DNA of 7,711 nt from assembly GCA_018901315.1 (NCBI GenBank), contig JAHIFA010000024.1:1-7711 (forward strand). The letters run 5' to 3'. This document shows, in pieces, positions 1-5,662 of the stretch. This DNA is from Nanobdellota archaeon. Lineage in GTDB: Archaea > Nanobdellota > Nanobdellia > Woesearchaeales > CG1-02-33-12. Below the pieces are notes generated by a model. That model was not told where the DNA came from and ran no database searches. It was given only the letters and a program-made list of their open reading frames with translations. The position numbers were made by a program, and so were the translations under genes. How positions within the stretch are numbered: position 1 is the stretch's first letter; each line of letters begins with the position of its first letter.

Positions 1-1
1 C

Positions 2-1393
2 CTGAATCTCAACAAGAGAATGCAGAACAAGGCACAGGTCCCAAAGCTTGTTGTGGACAATTTTAAAAGAAAGCAGGTTCCTTTCATGGATGCAACTGGA
101 GCGCATGCAGGAGCATTGCTCGGCGATGTACTTCACGATCCTTTCCAAAGCGGCGGCTTAGGAACACCAGCAAATGAAAGGGTTGTTGCAGGAATGATTC
201 ACAAAGCAAACATGGGTGTTCTCTTTGTTGATGAAATTGCAACCCTGCAGCCAGCAACACAGCAGGAGTTATTAACATCATTGCAGGAGGGCAAATATGC
301 AATAACTGGCCAGAGCGAGAGAAGTGCTGGTGCAATGGTAAGGACAGAAGCAGTTCCATGCAACTTTATCCTGATTGCTGCTGGCAATCTTGAAACAGTC
401 AAGCATATGCATCCTGCCTTAAGGTCAAGGATAAGGGGCTATGGATATGAGATTTATATGAAAGAAACAATGAAAGATACCCTTGAAAACAGGGATAAGA
501 TAGCTATTTTTGTTGCCCAAGAGGTTGTAAAAGACAAAAAAATACCTCACTTCAGCAAAGAGGCTGTTGATGCTATTATAGAAGAAGCAAGGAAGATGGC
601 TAACAGAAAAGGCCATCTAACCCTAAGATTGAGAGAGCTTGGCGGCTTAATAAGGGCAGCAGGAGATATTGCAAAAGAACAAAATGCAGAATTTGTTATG
701 AAAAAGCACATAATGAATGCAAAAAAGATAGCACGTACTCTTGAGCAGCAGATAGCTGACAAATATATTGAGCAGAAAAAAGAGTATGAGGTTATTGTTA
801 CAAAAGGAAATAAGATTGGTAGGGTTAATGGTCTTGCAGTCATAGGTGGCTCTGAGGCATATTCAGGTATTATACTTCCAATAGAATCACAGGTAACACC
901 TGGTGGCAAGGAAACAGAAATAATTGCAACTGGACAGCTTGGAAAGATAGCAAAAGAATCAATAAAAAATGTTTCAGCTATAATCAAAAAGTATTTTGGA
1001 GAAGACATAAAGGAAAAATATGATCTTTATGTGCAGTTCATGCAGACCTATGAGGGTGTTGAGGGCGATTCAGCAAGCATAGCTGTTGCAACATCAATAA
1101 TCTCTGCATTTAAGGATATTCCTGTAAAACAAAACTTTGCAATGACTGGCTCATTGTCTGTAAGAGGAGAGGTCCTTCCTGTTGGAGGAGTAAGCTCAAA
1201 AGTAGAGGCAGCTATTGAAGCTGGCATAAAAAATGTAATTGTGCCAAAAGCTAATTTAAAAGATATAATAATTGATCCTGAAATGGTATCCAAGATTAGG
1301 ATAATACCTGTTGAGACAATTAGTGATGTCTTAAAAGAGGTTCTTAACTGGAAGGGTAAAGAAGATATTCTTAAGATCATCTTAAAGAAGTAA
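2..1393 (+). CDS. lonB: Archaeal LonB-type ATP-dependent protease, 5' end missing
   Basis: This is the C-terminal part of the membrane-anchored archaeal Lon (LonB), an AAA+ serine protease that degrades misfolded and regulatory proteins at the membrane. The frame is open to the left edge (codons for LNLNKR precede the Met at 20), so that Met is internal. Counting from it, the Walker B is GVLFVDEI (66-73), sensor 1 lies at AAGN (120-123) and Arg-finger-type residues at ALRSRIRG (133-140). The protease domain follows, with the catalytic Ser in EGDSAS (S351) and Lys in GGVSSK (K394), the Ser/Lys dyad of Lon. The TAA stop is at 1391-1393. Family members are usually about 620-650 aa, so roughly 160-190 residues are missing, including Walker A and the two membrane helices that lie between Walker A and Walker B in LonB. 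The domain is intact within the window. An oligo-T stretch follows the stop. Confidence 0.96.
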   Translation: MNLNKRMQNKAQVPKLVVDNFKRKQVPFMDATGAHAGALLGDVLHDPFQSGGLGTPANERVVAGMIHKANMGVLFVDEIATLQPATQQELLTSLQEGKYAITGQSERSAGAMVRTEAVPCNFILIAAGNLETVKHMHPALRSRIRGYGYEIYMKETMKDTLENRDKIAIFVAQEVVKDKKIPHFSKEAVDAIIEEARKMANRKGHLTLRLRELGGLIRAAGDIAKEQNAEFVMKKHIMNAKKIARTLEQQIADKYIEQKKEYEVIVTKGNKIGRVNGLAVIGGSEAYSGIILPIESQVTPGGKETEIIATGQLGKIAKESIKNVSAIIKKYFGEDIKEKYDLYVQFMQTYEGVEGDSASIAVATSIISAFKDIPVKQNFAMTGSLSVRGEVLPVGGVSSKVEAAIEAGIKNVIVPKANLKDIIIDPEMVSKIRIIPVETISDVLKEVLNWKGKEDILKIILKK

Positions 1394-1394
1394 C

Positions 1395-1413
1395 ATTTTT
1401 TAGAAAATTTTTT
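1395..1413 (+). terminator. Oligo-T stretch after lonB
   Basis: Two T-runs (TTTTTT from about 1396 and again from about 1408) directly follow the lonB stop. Archaeal transcription can end at such T-runs without a hairpin, so this is a plausible lonB terminator. The second run also overlaps the TATA-like element proposed for the next small gene. The call rests on composition only. Confidence 0.4.
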
Positions 1414-1417
1414 AAAC
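1408..1417 (+). promoter_or_regulatory. TATA-like box for the small zinc-ribbon gene
   Basis: The T/A-rich element TTTTTTAAAC is centred about 26 nt before the ATG at 1439. That spacing fits an archaeal TATA box driving a leaderless transcript. No Shine-Dalgarno-like sequence lies before the ATG, which agrees with a leaderless start. Confidence 0.4.
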
Positions 1418-1438
1418 TGGATGTTCTTATTTTAATTT

Positions 1439-1555
1439 ATGGTTAAAAAAATTCCAAAGAAATGCCTTGAATGCGGTAGTACAAAGATAACATATAACAA
1501 AAAAACAAAGGAATTAATCTGCAATGACTGCGGGCTTATAACTTTCATAGAATAA
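1439..1555 (+). CDS. Small TFIIB-type zinc-ribbon protein (38 aa)
   Basis: ATG at 1439 opens a 38-codon frame ending in TAA at 1553-1555. The protein has two zinc knuckles, CLEC (residues 9-12) and CNDC (28-31), separated by a short charged stretch and followed by GLI. The pattern CxECGS-(x)n-ELICxDCGL closely matches the N-terminal zinc ribbon of archaeal transcription factor B, the part that contacts RNA polymerase. Here it stands alone: no B-reader or cyclin-fold core follows in any frame before the insertion sequence at 1607. It may bind zinc and touch the transcription machinery, but that is inference; similar mini zinc ribbons can also be general nucleic-acid or protein binders. A TATA-like element sits at leaderless spacing. 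The gene is real-looking because of the conserved zinc ligands and the tight stop. Confidence 0.7.
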   Translation: MVKKIPKKCLECGSTKITYNKKTKELICNDCGLITFIE

Positions 1556-1606
1556 CTGCGATTTTGGTGATAATAGTATTATTAAACATAGCTATCTTAT
1601 TCTAAC

Positions 1607-1622
1607 CGGCGTTGCGTGGAAA
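1607..1622 (+). repeat. Left terminal inverted repeat of the IS
   Basis: CGGCGTTGCGTGGAAA, an exact inverted match of the right-end copy at 2832-2847. The transposase stop codon (TTA on this strand, 1623-1625) begins at the next base. Confidence 0.92.
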
Positions 1623-2564
1623 TTAGCTGGCTTTAGCCAGCTTATTAAAATAAGATAATCTTCTTCTGTTATGCAAAATGATCCTCCCTGTTATTTGAGT
1701 TAACTGACAGATGGGTCTTCTTTTCATAAGCAACTTATTCCTGCTCTTAAAACTTGAATGGAAACTTTCTGCATGGCTTCTTATATGATATTCTGTCAGC
1801 CACTGCATAACATCTAAGAAAAGCTCTGTATACATTAATTTCCACGCAGGATGTCCATTCATATTATTGTTTTTCTTTGGAAAAACATAAGGAATCATAC
1901 CTCCTAATGATATTTTTCTTACTAACTCTCTATCATTAAATCCTGCGTCTAATCTTAAGCTATTTCCTTCAACCATTCCTACTAGTTTATACATTGCTCT
2001 GCATTCCTGCTCTCCGCTAATGTCAAATGCCTGAATGATTTCTCTTGAGTCGACTATGCTAGTCATATAAGTTCCATATTTTTTACTGCTTTCATAGTTT
2101 TGTTTTCTGCTGTTCTCAAGACCAGTTCCATCTCCTGAGAGTTTGCCATCAGAGGTTTTTGACTCATCAAAAACCTGTTTAAGGATATAAAGTACTTCTG
2201 GCTTATCATAAGCTTCTCCAATTGTTCTATCATCCAAGGCTTCATATATTCCTAAGAAAGGACCAAGGATTTTCAGCCATCCTTGTGCAGATCTTTCTGT
2301 TAAGCCAAGCTCCTCGCACAGAAGAACTGCTTTAGCGAGAGACTTTGGGTCTGTTAATGGTCTTCCAGTCTTGCCTTCTGTATTTAGATATTCAGTTTTA
2401 TCTACTGAATCTCTTATGAATGTAAGTGATTCATAAGCATCTTCAATCTGAGTCAGGTTATATTCTGACCAGGAAATTTTTCTAGGTTTTTCAGGTTCAT
2501 AGAATCCTTTTTCTCTTAGCAATGGAACCATTGCTCTAAATTCTTTGTTTGGAAGCCTTGACAT
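1623..2564 (-). CDS. DDE transposase with IS4-type YREK signature (313 aa)
   Basis: This is the transposase of the surrounding insertion sequence; it would cut and join DNA at the terminal inverted repeats through an RNase H-like fold. The visible acidic triad is D145 in SGDGTG, D206 in LDAGFND and E266. The last lies in a perfect Y-(2)-R-(3)-E-(6)-K arrangement (Y259, R262, E266, K273), the signature of IS4-type transposases. The N-terminal about 110 residues include a predicted helical DNA-binding region (LTERSAQGWLKIL, 88-100). The C-terminus is basic. The frame has no internal stop or frameshift, so the enzyme looks functional. The start at 2562-2564 is the first ATG and has a TATA-like box about 28 nt upstream. 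The stop codon abuts the left repeat and the last codons form a hairpin. The wider family (IS4, IS5 or an archaeal group such as ISA1214) is not certain. Confidence 0.9.
   Translation of the reverse strand: MSRLPNKEFRAMVPLLREKGFYEPEKPRKISWSEYNLTQIEDAYESLTFIRDSVDKTEYLNTEGKTGRPLTDPKSLAKAVLLCEELGLTERSAQGWLKILGPFLGIYEALDDRTIGEAYDKPEVLYILKQVFDESKTSDGKLSGDGTGLENSRKQNYESSKKYGTYMTSIVDSREIIQAFDISGEQECRAMYKLVGMVEGNSLRLDAGFNDRELVRKISLGGMIPYVFPKKNNNMNGHPAWKLMYTELFLDVMQWLTEYHIRSHAESFHSSFKSRNKLLMKRRPICQLTQITGRIILHNRRRLSYFNKLAKAS
1625..1642. repeat. Perfect hairpin just inside the IS left end
   Basis: AGCTGGCT (1625-1632), a 2-nt TT loop, then AGCCAGCT (1635-1642) form an 8-bp perfect stem in the last codons of the transposase gene, 2 bases inside the terminal repeat. 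A second, weaker A/T stem, CTTATT-AA-AATAAG, follows at 1641-1654. They could protect or terminate the transposase transcript or act as a subterminal transposase-binding site; the sequence alone does not decide. Confidence 0.55.
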
Positions 2565-2586
2565 ATTTTATTTATATGCCTAACTA

Positions 2587-2600
2587 ATATTTATTTTTTT
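2587..2600 (-). promoter_or_regulatory. TATA-like box of the transposase
   Basis: Read on the - strand, the run AAAAAAATAAATATT is centred about 29 nt upstream of the transposase ATG (2564). This fits an archaeal core promoter with a very short or absent leader. Confidence 0.4.
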
Positions 2601-2617
2601 CTATACTACAGAATACA

Positions 2618-2631
2618 AATATTTAAATATT
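2618..2631 (+). promoter_or_regulatory. Palindromic TATA element of the IS companion gene
   Basis: AATATTTAAATATT is a perfect 14-bp palindrome centred about 28-30 nt upstream of the companion gene ATG (2652 or 2655), as expected for an archaeal TATA box. Its symmetry means it could also assemble a promoter on the other strand, towards the transposase. Confidence 0.5.
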
Positions 2632-2654
2632 ACATATGCCTAATAAGATTTATG

Positions 2655-2825
2655 ATGGCTTACATAAGAAAAAAGAAGATCAAAGGCAAGACTTACTATT
2701 ACATTGTTGAAGGAGTGTATGATAAGAAAATTAAGCCTTTAATCCCTAAACAAAAAGTAGTTAGGTATTTAGGTAATGTAAATAACATAATTAAGAAATT
2801 TGATTTCTGGGATGAACATCATTAG
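2655..2825 (+). CDS. Small IS-encoded companion protein (56 aa)
   Basis: ATG at 2655 (an in-frame ATG also precedes it at 2652, giving 57 aa) opens a frame ending in TAG at 2823-2825. The protein starts MAYIRKKKIKGKTYYYIVEG, is strongly basic and tyrosine-rich, and contains KQKVVRYLGNV (32-42). This layout, a basic YIRKKKIKGK..YYYLVE segment followed by a VRYLG strand, resembles the N-terminal module of archaeal IS1634-type transposases, but no catalytic domain follows. It is encoded inside the insertion sequence, divergent from the transposase, and its stop lies 6 nt from the right repeat, so it is almost certainly part of the element. It may bind DNA or regulate transposition; its role is unknown. 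Promoter: the palindromic TATA at 2618-2631. Confidence 0.78.
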   Translation: MAYIRKKKIKGKTYYYIVEGVYDKKIKPLIPKQKVVRYLGNVNNIIKKFDFWDEHH

Positions 2826-2831
2826 TTGGAG

Positions 2832-2847
2832 TTTCCACGCAACGCCG
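2832..2847 (-). repeat. Right terminal inverted repeat of the IS
   Basis: TTTCCACGCAACGCCG, the exact reverse complement of the left repeat at 1607-1622. The downstream surface-protein promoter begins only about 26 bp further on. Confidence 0.92.
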
Positions 2848-2872
2848 TTTTTCAGGCTATTTTTATCGCAGG

Positions 2873-2881
2873 ATTTAAATA
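2873..2881 (+). promoter_or_regulatory. TATA box of the surface hydrolase gene
   Basis: ATTTAAATA lies about 33 nt upstream of the ATG at 2909. An upstream in-frame ATG at 2882 would sit immediately after this box, before any plausible transcription start, so the box argues for translation from 2909. The box lies only 26 bp from the IS right end, so the insertion has replaced whatever lay directly upstream. Confidence 0.5.
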
Positions 2882-2908
2882 ATGCTTTTGCTTTATTTAT
2901 TTTTCAAT

Positions 2909-5383
2909 ATGAAAAATCTGGGGAATAAATCGAAAACAGCAAGGAAGAAAAAAGTAAAAACCATAAAATCAGATAGAAAAAAAGAAAAAAAGAATTTTAT
3001 AAATTGGCTAAAAGAGCACAGGGCAATAATTATAATTTCTGTTATAATAATCATGATTCTTGTTACATCTGGTACAAAGGTGTTTCTTTACCTCAATTTT
3101 ATTGTTGGGAATGACATTATTATCCATTTGGATGCAGATAAGGAAGACTTAAATCTTGTTCGTGGAGGAGAGGAATCAGTTAATTTTAAGGCTAGTGTAA
3201 TAACAAACCCATTTTGCGCTGCAGAATGCGAGTCATCATTTGAGGATATAAGCAATAATAAAACTATTGACTATGATAGCTTTAAGCTTACTCCCGGAAT
3301 GCCAATAACCAAGGAATATAAAATAAGGGTGGATGACTTTGGGGAGGGGCAAAAACTTTACAGGTTCAGGCTTGAATGTATAGGTTCGGCTAGTTTCTTA
3401 TGCCATACCAAAGGCGAGTCAACATCAAGAAGCATACTTGTTACTGTTGAATATAACCTGACAGAAGATGAAAAAATACTAAAAGATGATTTAAAAAATA
3501 AGCTCATTAATCTAAAAGAAAGGCTCTCTGATTTGGCTACCAATGCAAATGAAGTTGATTTAGTTATTAATGAGTTGGACAAGGGTGTTTCTATTGATGA
3601 AACAAAAAAGGAATTTGATAATGCGGAAAAAGAGATTTCAAAACTTATTGAAAATTTAAATGTGCTTAAAAAAATATGGGGCAATCAGGATTATTATGAA
3701 TTAAATAAAAAATTCAAAGATATAGACATAGAATCAATAAAAACAGCAGACCTGATTATAAAGATTGACAAGAATATATCTGATTCAATATTTTTGTATA
3801 ATAACCTTGCAAATGAACTTAATGAAACAAGGGAAAGATTAAAAGAGATAATGAAATTTTTAGTCTTGGATGAAAACCTTGCACTTGAAATAAATGATAA
3901 CATAAAAGTTTTTAATTCTGTCATAAACTCATTTAAATTAAGGAATGAGATTTCAAAAAAGAGGATTGAAGTATACTCAATAAATTATTCTGTTGATAAA
4001 CTGCATGAAAGCATAAAGAGCTATGAAAGAGGAGAGACTCTAAAAAGGAGCATAGAGGTTGATATAAACTATGATATTTTGTGCAGGTTAAACCAAACTT
4101 GTGTGAAAAGGCCTTCAATAAGCGAGAGAGCAAATCAGACAGAGTTTGAGCTTAAAAACGCATGCGATGAAATAGAGCAGCTTAAGGTTATTTATCTTAA
4201 TATAAGCAAAAATAACTATGCAAATAGAAGCACAGATGCAATTAAAAAGGATATTGCAGAAAACTATCTTAATGAACTACCGGAAGATGGGTATAATAAT
4301 GAGATAATAAAAGAAATTCTTTTAGCTTATGCCACAAATTCAACAGAAGGAATTTATGATATTAATTCAACAGAAGAAATAGTTGAGCAGATTATAAAGG
4401 ATCAGCCTGAAAGCTGCCAAAAACCCAATATAACTTATTATGATTTGAACAATGAAAGCATTGAATTAATTAAAGAAGAGGAAACAATGCCTGTAAAGAT
4501 TGGCATTGAGTTTGATGAGCCCTTTCCTAAATGCTGTGTTTTTGGGAAATGTTCAGTATGCTGCTTAAGTGAAGAATGTGTTAATGACCCATCAAAATTT
4601 CCTGTTGTATTTGTTCATGGCCACAGCGTTAACAAAAATACCGCAGCAGACTACAGTCTTGATGTATTCAATAAGCTGCAAAAAGAGCTTGAAAAAGATG
4701 GCTACCTTAATGCAGGCTCAATCTCACTTTACACTCCTGTTGACACAAGCCCAGGGGTGTGGGGCCTTTCGCAGGCACCAGTAAGCATAAAGGCAAGCTA
4801 TTATTTTGATGTCTTTAAAGAGCCTGAAAACTATGTTGTTGTCCAGACAAAAAGCGAAAATATTGACACCTATGCACTCAGGTTAAGAGAGATAATACAA
4901 ACTATAAAGTATAGGACAGGAAAGCCAAGGGTTGTAATAATTGCCCATAGCATGGGGGGCCTTGTATCAAGAAGGTATTTGCAGATATTTGGAGAAGATG
5001 ATGTTGAAAAGCTTATAATGATAGGAACTCCCAATAAAGGCATTGAAGGGGGTATCGCAAGTTTCTGCCCGATTGTAGGAAGCGAGCTTGCATGCAGGGA
5101 CATGAAAAAGGACAGCTTATTTATTAATAAGCTCAACAGCGGAAAACTTCCGGAGATACCAATATACAACATAATAGGAAATGGCTGTCCAATAGATGGG
5201 GAACCTGCAGATGGGACTGTTCAGGTTAAAAATGTACTGCTTGAAGGGGAAAATGTGAACAATATTTTTGTGAATGGGACATGCAATGGCCTTGAAAAGC
5301 TTCATTCAAAGATGCTTGATACTAATGAATATCCTGAGGTTTATGATATAATTATAAGGGCATTGACTATAAAACAATCTTAG
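2909..5383 (+). CDS. Membrane-anchored extracellular protein with lipase-like alpha/beta-hydrolase domain (824 aa)
   Basis: Numbering is from the ATG at 2909. The lysine-rich N-terminus (1-37) is followed by one hydrophobic helix (about 39-57, IIIISVIIIMILV), giving a positive-inside type II anchor with the rest outside. Residues 68-185 look like a beta-rich domain with four cysteines. Residues 186-500 are mostly charged helices with coiled-coil character. A cysteine cluster (CCVFGKCSVCC, 542-552, plus C557) precedes the C-terminal alpha/beta-hydrolase. That domain has the oxyanion strand VVFVHGH (566-572), the nucleophile elbow AHSMGG (S681, the AxSxG form known in Bacillus LipA), the acid in ADGTVQV (D768) and the His in LHSKML (H799): a complete lipase/esterase triad. 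Fourteen NxS/T sequons fit an N-glycosylated surface protein. The likely role is hydrolysis of a lipid or ester outside the cell; the substrate is unknown. The upstream ATG at 2882 is rejected on TATA spacing. Confidence 0.85.
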   Translation: MKNLGNKSKTARKKKVKTIKSDRKKEKKNFINWLKEHRAIIIISVIIIMILVTSGTKVFLYLNFIVGNDIIIHLDADKEDLNLVRGGEESVNFKASVITNPFCAAECESSFEDISNNKTIDYDSFKLTPGMPITKEYKIRVDDFGEGQKLYRFRLECIGSASFLCHTKGESTSRSILVTVEYNLTEDEKILKDDLKNKLINLKERLSDLATNANEVDLVINELDKGVSIDETKKEFDNAEKEISKLIENLNVLKKIWGNQDYYELNKKFKDIDIESIKTADLIIKIDKNISDSIFLYNNLANELNETRERLKEIMKFLVLDENLALEINDNIKVFNSVINSFKLRNEISKKRIEVYSINYSVDKLHESIKSYERGETLKRSIEVDINYDILCRLNQTCVKRPSISERANQTEFELKNACDEIEQLKVIYLNISKNNYANRSTDAIKKDIAENYLNELPEDGYNNEIIKEILLAYATNSTEGIYDINSTEEIVEQIIKDQPESCQKPNITYYDLNNESIELIKEEETMPVKIGIEFDEPFPKCCVFGKCSVCCLSEECVNDPSKFPVVFVHGHSVNKNTAADYSLDVFNKLQKELEKDGYLNAGSISLYTPVDTSPGVWGLSQAPVSIKASYYFDVFKEPENYVVVQTKSENIDTYALRLREIIQTIKYRTGKPRVVIIAHSMGGLVSRRYLQIFGEDDVEKLIMIGTPNKGIEGGIASFCPIVGSELACRDMKKDSLFINKLNSGKLPEIPIYNIIGNGCPIDGEPADGTVQVKNVLLEGENVNNIFVNGTCNGLEKLHSKMLDTNEYPEVYDIIIRALTIKQS

Positions 5384-5389
5384 AAATGT

Positions 5390-5397
5390 TTATAAAA
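5390..5397 (+). promoter_or_regulatory. TATA box of the small DUF5654-like gene
   Basis: TTATAAAA lies 7 nt after the stop of the hydrolase gene and about 48 nt before the ATG at 5442. It would start a transcript near 5420 with a leader of roughly 20 nt carrying the ribosome-binding site. A second A/T element at about 5409-5419 could be an alternative. Confidence 0.45.
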
Positions 5398-5429
5398 ATT
5401 AATTGCATTTATAGTATAAAGGTATGTAT

Positions 5430-5437
5430 GGGGGTGA
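5430..5437 (+). promoter_or_regulatory. Strong Shine-Dalgarno site before 5442
   Basis: GGGGGTGA matches the archaeal consensus GGAGGTGA at seven of eight bases and ends 4 nt before the ATG. It is the only strong Shine-Dalgarno site seen in this window, where most genes look leaderless. It fixes the start of the small membrane protein and suggests high translation. Confidence 0.7.
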
Positions 5438-5441
5438 CTAA

Positions 5442-5660
5442 ATGAAAAAAGAGGTTATTGAAAAGCTTGCTGCATTGGTTACTGCAGCATTTGGCCTTGT
5501 GGCTGCCTTGGCATGGAATGACACGATAAAAGCCATATTCATACAGGTTTTTGGCACAGCAGAAGGTGTATGGTCAATGCTAATTTATGCTGTGGTTGTA
5601 ACAATAATTGCAGTAATAGTGACTATCCAGATAGGGAAGGCCGCAGGAAAAGCAAAATAA
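5442..5660 (+). CDS. Small two-helix membrane protein, DUF5654-like (72 aa)
   Basis: The 72-aa protein has a short amphipathic start (MKKEVIEKLAAL), a first hydrophobic segment (about 8-25) ending in AALAWNDTIKAIF, a loop, a second hydrophobic segment (about 46-65, LIYAVVVTIIAVIVTI) and a short basic tail. The signature LITAAFGLVAALAWND and the two-helix layout match what I recall of the archaeal DUF5654 family, whose function is not known. The loop and tail charges suggest both ends in the cytoplasm. It has its own TATA box and a strong Shine-Dalgarno site, so it is probably transcribed separately from the hydrolase gene. It converges on dtdA with only 2 nt between the stop codons. Confidence 0.83.
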   Translation: MKKEVIEKLAALVTAAFGLVAALAWNDTIKAIFIQVFGTAEGVWSMLIYAVVVTIIAVIVTIQIGKAAGKAK

Positions 5661-5662
5661 AT

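Larger units (their letters stand above)
2574..2643 (+). repeat. Pair of 10-bp direct repeats between the divergent IS genes
   Basis: ATATGCCTAA occurs at 2574-2583 and again at 2634-2643, exactly 60 bp apart, each followed by a similar A/T-rich tail. One copy lies about 10 bp before the transposase start and the other about 9 bp before the companion gene start. Placement next to both starts suggests a shared binding site, for example for autoregulation; this is inference. Confidence 0.55.
1607..2847. mobile_element. Two-gene archaeal insertion sequence, IS4/IS5-like, about 1.24 kb
   Basis: The element is bounded by perfect 16-bp inverted repeats, CGGCGTTGCGTGGAAA at 1607-1622 and its reverse complement at 2832-2847. 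It carries a DDE transposase on the - strand and a 56-aa companion gene on the + strand, transcribed divergently from a shared AT-rich region near 2565-2651. The transposase stop codon lies directly against the left repeat and the companion gene stops 6 nt before the right repeat, so the element is very compact. No clear target-site duplication flanks the 16-bp ends; GCTAT occurs at 1591-1595 and 2856-2860 and could be one if the true ends lie further out. The size, archaeal host and two genes recall the ISA1214 group of unclassified archaeal elements, but the YREK motif points to IS4-type chemistry. The family assignment is tentative; intact genes and repeats suggest a recent or active insertion. 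Confidence 0.88.

Noticed and set aside
547..1008. 153-aa open frame on the - strand opposite lonB
   Set aside because: It lies wholly inside the strongly conserved lonB frame, is hydrophobic and Ser/Ile-rich as expected of an antisense shadow, and shows no family motif.
1556..1606. Continuation of a TFB gene disrupted by the IS
   Set aside because: The zinc-ribbon frame ends in TAA at 1553-1555, 51 bp before the IS, and no B-reader-like coding follows in any frame on either side of the element.
2882..2908. Upstream in-frame ATG giving a 9-residue extension (MLLLYLFFN) to the surface hydrolase
   Set aside because: The TATA box ATTTAAATA sits immediately before this ATG, so a transcript would start after it; the ATG at 2909 has proper spacing and gives a typical Lys-rich start.
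4569..4784. 71-aa + strand frame inside the hydrolase gene
   Set aside because: Out-of-frame shadow over the conserved oxyanion region; composition not protein-like.
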